This document shows positions 59,788 through 64,000 of a DNA stretch of 64,000 nt, piece after piece. Location: positions 1-64,000 of the forward strand of contig NZ_VITI01000014.1 of the NCBI RefSeq assembly GCF_007827795.1. The letters are read 5' to 3'. Position numbers and translations under genes: made by a program. The notes below the pieces were generated by a model. The model had not been told where the DNA came from, did not search any database, and saw only the letters and a list, made by a program, of their open reading frames with translations. The stretch is from Azospirillum brasilense. GTDB lineage: Bacteria > Pseudomonadota > Alphaproteobacteria > Azospirillales > Azospirillaceae. Within the stretch, counting starts at the first letter, position 1. The number at the start of each line of letters is the position of its first letter.

Positions 59788-60924
59788 ATGGACGCGACCC
59801 GCCGGGGCACCCTGCTTCTGATTGGCGGTGGTCTGCTCGGGGGCGGCCTGCTCGGCGCCCTCCTGGGGCCGGCGCGGGCGGAGACCGCCGGGGGGACGCT
59901 GTTCCTCAACGCCTACGCCACCGCGACGGCATCGCCGGAGTATGGCGTGGCGGCGCTGGACGGGGCGGGCGGCGTGCGCTTCACCACCCCGACTCCGGGC
60001 CGCGCCCATGGCATCGTTCCGCACCCGACGCGGGCCGAGGCCGTGGCCTTCGCCCGCCGTCCGGGGCGCTGGTTCATGCCGCTGTCGCTGGTCGATGGGC
60101 AATCGGGCGGGCGTCCGGGGCCGGTGGTCCGCGCGCCGGAGGACCGCCGCTTCACCGGGCACGGCGCCTTCTCCACGGATGGACGCCTGCTCTATGTGGC
60201 GGAGGACGACGTGCCGCGCGAGGCCGGGTCGATCGGCGTCTACGACGCGATGGACGGTTACCGCCGCGTCGGCGCGATGCCGACCCACGGGCTGGGGCCG
60301 CACGAGCTTCTGATGATCGCGGACGGCACGGTCCTGGCGGTCGCCAACGGCGGCGTCATCACCCACCCGGACACCGGCCGGGCCAAGCTGAACCTGGACG
60401 AGATGGACTCCTCGATCACCTATGTCGAGGTGGCGAGCGGAAAGCTGCTCGATCAGGTCCGCCTGCCGGAGGAGCACGCCAACCTCGGCATCCGTCACAT
60501 CGCCGCCCTGGCCGACGGCGGGATCGCCTTCGGCGCGCAGGACGAGCGGCCCGTCGGCATGCTCCAGCCGCTGACCGGCACGCACCGTCCGGGCGGCGGC
60601 GCGGTGCGCCTGTTCGACACTCCGGACGACGCGCTGTCCCGGTTCGAGGGCTACATCGGCAGCGTCGCGGCCGACAAGGGCAAGGTCGCGGCCAGTTCGC
60701 CCAAGGGCGGCATCATCGGGCTGTGGGACGACGCCACCGGCGCGTGGCTGGGAGCGGCGGCGCTGCCCGACGGCTGCGGCATCGCCCCGGACGGCGACGG
60801 CTTCCTGGCGAGCAGCGGGCTTGGCAATCTCCGGACGGTCGGCGCGGCGCCGGACCTGCCGGGCGACGGCCTGCGGCTGGCCGACTTCCGCTGGGACAAT
60901 CACATGACTCGTTTTGCCACATGA
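59788..60924 (+). CDS. DUF1513 beta-propeller protein
   Basis: A 378-residue periplasmic protein with a Tat-like signal (TRRGTLLLIGGG) and a seven-bladed-propeller type sequence (TGHGAFSTDGRLLYVAEDD, GLGPHELLMIADG). DUF1513 proteins end imelysin/di-haem operons; the function is unknown. Its last seven codons (HMTRFAT) come from a 17-bp tandem repeat. It starts 3 bases after the imelysin stop. Confidence 0.85.
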   Translation: MDATRRGTLLLIGGGLLGGGLLGALLGPARAETAGGTLFLNAYATATASPEYGVAALDGAGGVRFTTPTPGRAHGIVPHPTRAEAVAFARRPGRWFMPLSLVDGQSGGRPGPVVRAPEDRRFTGHGAFSTDGRLLYVAEDDVPREAGSIGVYDAMDGYRRVGAMPTHGLGPHELLMIADGTVLAVANGGVITHPDTGRAKLNLDEMDSSITYVEVASGKLLDQVRLPEEHANLGIRHIAALADGGIAFGAQDERPVGMLQPLTGTHRPGGGAVRLFDTPDDALSRFEGYIGSVAADKGKVAASSPKGGIIGLWDDATGAWLGAAALPDGCGIAPDGDGFLASSGLGNLRTVGAAPDLPGDGLRLADFRWDNHMTRFAT

Positions 60925-60968
60925 CTCGTTTTGCCATATGACGCGCATTGCCGCATGACGCGCCGTCC
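60901..60968. repeat. 17-bp tandem repeats across the DUF1513 stop codon
   Basis: Two identical units (CACATGACTCGTTTTGC, 60901-60917 and 60918-60934), then a third (60935-60951) and a fourth diverged unit (60952-60968). The stop codon of the propeller gene falls in the second unit. Confidence 0.8.
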
Positions 60969-61077
60969 GTAGGGCTCCCTAGGAAAAAGCGCCGGGCGGC
61001 GGCCTGCACGGTGGCCCGCCGCCTGCGGTGCTGGTAGGGTTGGGGACATTGCCGCCAAGACACTGCCGCCGGACGCC

Positions 61078-61335
61078 ATGATCGTTGATGAATATCTGGG
61101 ATTTCGCGCCGGGGACGAGGTTCTGGACCTTGCGGAGCTGACCGCCGGAACCGCGCGCATCAAGGAACTGCATCTCGTACCCAGCGACTGGGCGAACGGG
61201 CCGACCGTCATCGCCGTGATGGTCAACGGCGCCGAGCGCTACGTCATCCAGCTCAAGAAGGTGCAGATCCACGCCGCGAAGGAGCCGGAGGTCCGGAACC
61301 GCCGCGTCATTCCCCTGCGCCGCGACCCGCACTGA
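61078..61335 (+). CDS. Small conserved-type protein of unknown function
   Basis: An 85-residue soluble protein with no signal, membrane segment or cysteine. It has a compact strand-rich middle (TVIAVMVNGAERYVIQLKKVQI) and a basic end (RNRRVIPLRRD). I do not recognise the family. Codon use matches the neighbours, so it is likely real. The GGT-family gene begins 30 bases later. Confidence 0.55.
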   Translation: MIVDEYLGFRAGDEVLDLAELTAGTARIKELHLVPSDWANGPTVIAVMVNGAERYVIQLKKVQIHAAKEPEVRNRRVIPLRRDPH

Positions 61336-61365
61336 CCCGTTCCCCGACCCGGAGGGCGCCCCGTC

Positions 61366-62952
61366 GTGATGCGTGACTTCTGCCGGCCCGGACGGTCGGC
61401 GCTGGTGGCGACGGAGGCCGCGGTGGCCACCTCGCACCCGCTGGCGAGCGCGGCGGCGCTGGAGATCCTGGCGGCGGGCGGCAACGCCGTGGACGCGGCC
61501 ATCGCCGCCGTCGCGGCGCAATGCGTGGTCGAGCCGCACATGACCGGCATCGGCGGCGATGCATTCGCCCTCTACGCCCCGGCGAACGGGCCGGTGGTCG
61601 CCCTGAACGGCAGCGGGCGGGCGCCCGCCGCCGCGAGCGTGGAGCGTCTGGCCGGGCTGGGCGTCACCGGCGAGATTCCGCGCCACGGCGCCCACGCGGT
61701 CACCGTGCCGGGCGCCGTCGCCGCCTGGACGCGGCTGCACGCCGATCACGGGAGGCTGCCGCTCGACCGGCTGCTCCTCCGCGCCATCCGCTATGCCGAG
61801 GAGGGCTACGGCGTTTCCCCGCGGGTGGCCCAGGACTGGGCGGCGGCGGTCCCCCTGCTGGCGGCGGACGAGGGCTGCCGCGCCGTCTTCCTGCCCGGTG
61901 GCCGCGCGCCGCGCGCCGGGGAGCGCCACGCCCAGCCCTTGCTCGGCCAGCGGCTGCGCGACATCGCGGCGCACGGGGCGGCGGCCTTCTACACGGGGGC
62001 GACGGCGGAGTCGCTGGTCGGCTTCCTGCGCGCCCGCGGCGGGCTGCACACGCTCGACGACTTCGCGGCGGCGCAGGGCGGGGCGGAGTATGCGGCGCCG
62101 ATCGCCACGGATTACCGCGGCTACGAGATTTTGGAATGCCCGCCGAACGGCCAGGGCCTCGCCGCGCTGATGATCCTGAACGCGCTGGGCGGCTTCGACC
62201 TGTCGCCGTCGGTCGGTGACGCCGACCGCCACCATCTGCAGGCCGAGGCGACCAAGCTCGCCTACCACCACCGCGATGCTCTGGTGGGGGAGGGCGCTCC
62301 GGACGCCGCCGCCGCGCTGCTCTCGGCGGAAGCGACGGCGGCGCTGCGCCGCCGCATCGACCCGGCGCGCGCCCAGCCCCCCGCGCTGTGGACGGAGGCG
62401 GAACACAAGGACACGGTCTGCCTCAGCGTGGTCGACCGCGACGGCAACGCCATCTCCTTCATCAACTCGATCTTCCACAGCTTCGGCAGTGTGCAGCTCG
62501 ACCCGGCGACCGGCGTCCTCCTGCACAGCCGCGGCACCTCCTTCCGCTTGGCCGAGGGGCACCCCAACGCCCTGGCGCCGCGCCGCCGCCCGCTGCACAC
62601 CATCATCCCCGGCCTGATCCGCAAGGACGGGCGCGCCGTCTGCCCCTTCGGCGTGATGGGCGGCCATTACCAGGCGGCGGGGCACGGCGCCTTCGTGTCG
62701 GCGGTGCTCGACCGTGGGCTGGACGTCCAGACCGCCATCGACCAGCCGCGCAGCTTCGCCTTCAACGGCGTCCTGGAGATCGAGCCCACCGTGGCGGAGG
62801 ACACTGCGGCGGAACTGGCGCGGCGCGGCCACGCGGTGGTCCGCCGGAACGAGCCGATGGGCGGCGGGCAGGCGATCTGGATCGATCATGCGGCCGGCCT
62901 GCTGATCGCCGGCTCGGACCACCGCAAGGACGGCTGCGCCCTGGGATTCTGA
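61366..62952 (+). CDS. Gamma-glutamyltransferase-family Ntn-hydrolase
   Basis: A 528-residue protein that should be cut autocatalytically into two chains. N-terminal motif AAGGNAVDAAIA, MTGIGGDAF and the nucleophile region KDTVCLSVVDRDGNAISFI (Thr in KDT) are those of GGT. The usual catalytic-chain start TTH is DTV here. No signal peptide is present, so it may be a cytosolic GGT-like enzyme for a glutamyl or acylated substrate. The GTG at 61366 is best spaced from GGAGGG; ATG 61369 is next. Confidence 0.85.
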   Translation: MMRDFCRPGRSALVATEAAVATSHPLASAAALEILAAGGNAVDAAIAAVAAQCVVEPHMTGIGGDAFALYAPANGPVVALNGSGRAPAAASVERLAGLGVTGEIPRHGAHAVTVPGAVAAWTRLHADHGRLPLDRLLLRAIRYAEEGYGVSPRVAQDWAAAVPLLAADEGCRAVFLPGGRAPRAGERHAQPLLGQRLRDIAAHGAAAFYTGATAESLVGFLRARGGLHTLDDFAAAQGGAEYAAPIATDYRGYEILECPPNGQGLAALMILNALGGFDLSPSVGDADRHHLQAEATKLAYHHRDALVGEGAPDAAAALLSAEATAALRRRIDPARAQPPALWTEAEHKDTVCLSVVDRDGNAISFINSIFHSFGSVQLDPATGVLLHSRGTSFRLAEGHPNALAPRRRPLHTIIPGLIRKDGRAVCPFGVMGGHYQAAGHGAFVSAVLDRGLDVQTAIDQPRSFAFNGVLEIEPTVAEDTAAELARRGHAVVRRNEPMGGGQAIWIDHAAGLLIAGSDHRKDGCALGF

Positions 62953-62965
62953 GGGGGCTTCTGAT

Positions 62966-62986
62966 GGGGGCGGGTGCGCCGCCCCC
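62966..62986. terminator. Hairpin between convergent genes
   Basis: GGGGGCGG / CCGCCCCC, an 8-bp stem with a 5-nt loop, lies between the GGT-family gene (+) and the amidase (-) and may serve both. Confidence 0.55.
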
Positions 62987-62992
62987 CTCGCG

Positions 62993-64000
62993 TCAGGCGC
63001 CCACCACCGGCTCCACCGCGGCGGCGATGGACAGCAGGCGGCGGTCGGCCCCCGCCGCGCCCACCAGCATCAGGCCGCTGGGCAGGTCGCCGGCCCGCTG
63101 CATCGGCAGGCTGATGGCGCAGCGGTCCAGGAAGTTGAACAGGGCGCAGTTGCGCAGCAGCAGCAGGTTCAGCCGCGTGAACTCCGAGTCCTCGGCGAAG
63201 GTGTCGATGCGCGGCGCCAGCAGCGGAACGGTCGGCATCAGCAGCGCGTCATAGTCCGCCGTGACCCGGTCGGTGCGGGCGATCAGGTCGGCGCGGCGCT
63301 GCGCCACCTCGATGTAATCAGCGGCGCTCATGGTCTGGCCGCGCTCGATGCGGACGCGGACGCGAGGGTCGTAAAGGTCGCCCTTCTCCGCCAGCAGGTC
63401 GCGGTGCCAATGGGCGGCCTCCGCCGCGGGCAGGCCGCCCTTGGCGTTGGCCGGGCCGATCTCCGCCAGCTCCGCCATGGGAATCTCGACGATGCGCGCC
63501 CCGGCCTCGGACAGGCGGCGGCAGGCGGCGTCGAAGGCGGCGGCCACCGCGTCCTCCATCCCGTCCAGGACCAACGTCTGCGGCACGGCGAAGCGCAGCC
63601 CGGCCAGCCCGACCGGTGGCGGCACCCATTCCGCGTCACCGGCCAGCACGGCGTCGGCGATGGCGCAGCATTCCACCGTCCGGGCGAGCGGCCCGATGGA
63701 ATCGAGCGACCAGGACAGCGGCAGGGCGCCGCGCAGCGACACCCGGCGCTGCGTCGGCTTGAAACCGACGATGCCGCAGAGCGCCGCCGGAATGCGGACC
63801 GAACCGCCGGTGTCGGTGCCGAGCGCCAGCGGGACATGGCCCGCCGCCACCGACACCCCGGCGCCCGACGACGAGCCGCCGGGGATGCGCGCGGGATCGG
63901 CGGGGTTGCCGGGGGTTCCGTAATGCGGGTTGATGCCGACGCCGGAGAAGGCGAACTCCGTCATGTTGGTCCGCCCCACCACCACCGCCCCGGCGGCGCG
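62993..64000 (-). CDS. Amidase-signature hydrolase, truncated by the window edge
   Basis: A C-terminal 335 residues or so of an amidase (AS family). The Gly/Ser motif GGSSSGAGVSVAAG carries the cis-Ser, and GTDTGGSVRIPA carries the nucleophile Ser. The catalytic Lys would lie upstream, beyond 64000. The frame stays open through the edge (RAAGAVVVGRTNMTEF), so the gene is incomplete only because the window ends. It faces the GGT-family gene. Substrate unknown. Confidence 0.88.
   Translation of the reverse strand, partial: RAAGAVVVGRTNMTEFAFSGVGINPHYGTPGNPADPARIPGGSSSGAGVSVAAGHVPLALGTDTGGSVRIPAALCGIVGFKPTQRRVSLRGALPLSWSLDSIGPLARTVECCAIADAVLAGDAEWVPPPVGLAGLRFAVPQTLVLDGMEDAVAAAFDAACRRLSEAGARIVEIPMAELAEIGPANAKGGLPAAEAAHWHRDLLAEKGDLYDPRVRVRIERGQTMSAADYIEVAQRRADLIARTDRVTADYDALLMPTVPLLAPRIDTFAEDSEFTRLNLLLLRNCALFNFLDRCAISLPMQRAGDLPSGLMLVGAAGADRRLLSIAAAVEPVVGA

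Overview
The window is 64 kb of GC-rich DNA that reads like an alphaproteobacterium of the Azospirillum/Rhodospirillales type. That placement is an inference from base composition, from the abundance of ABC (HAAT), TRAP and tripartite tricarboxylate uptake systems, from the complete Tad pilus locus and from the GC-rich intergenic palindromes; no rRNA or universal marker is present to confirm it. Apart from a poly-C/poly-G block at 31-96 and one edge-truncated gene, the genes are densely packed, with many ATGA-type stop/start overlaps.

Region 1 (226-16699, + strand) is a catabolic island. It holds two branched-chain-amino-acid-type ABC transporters, each with a LivM-LivG fusion (226-3643 and 10615-13928), one periplasmic binding protein, an iron-ADH/maleylacetate-reductase-like protein and an IclR regulator. 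With them lies an acyl-CoA module: a thiolase-fold protein without its catalytic cysteines, a DUF35 Zn-ribbon partner, two hot-dog/MaoC proteins, a crotonase, a PRISE-type enone reductase and a CoA ligase. Together they suggest uptake, CoA activation, hydration and retro-aldol cleavage of an unidentified carboxylic acid or ketone.

Region 2 (17008-23951) is a GntR-controlled TRAP transporter with a ketose 3-epimerase, an SDR and an Ldh-family dehydrogenase, probably for a sugar or sugar acid. A transposase remnant (about 23994-24164) follows.

Region 3 (24133-32563, - strand) is an acetoin/2,3-butanediol locus: acoR, then a sigma-54 promoter, acoX, acoA, acoB, acoC, a butanediol-dehydrogenase-like SDR, a 49-codon internally deleted Zn-dependent butanediol dehydrogenase, and lipA. 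Region 4 (32947-40880) has a divergent pair of units: tctA/tctB with two tctC genes on the - strand, and a DapA-type aldolase, an IclR regulator and DhaK/DhaL on the + strand, with matching operator-like sites in the shared promoter region.

Region 5 is a tRNA operon (Asn-Asp-Gly, 41144-41379, - strand). Region 6 (41472-53914, - strand) is a complete Tad/Flp pilus locus ending with a CheY-like receiver. Region 7 (54529-60924, + strand) starts with a Fur-like box and encodes two di-haem c-type cytochromes, two imelysin-family proteins and a DUF1513 beta-propeller, an iron-acquisition-type periplasmic set. Region 8 has a small unknown protein, a gamma-glutamyltransferase-family enzyme and an amidase cut by the window edge.
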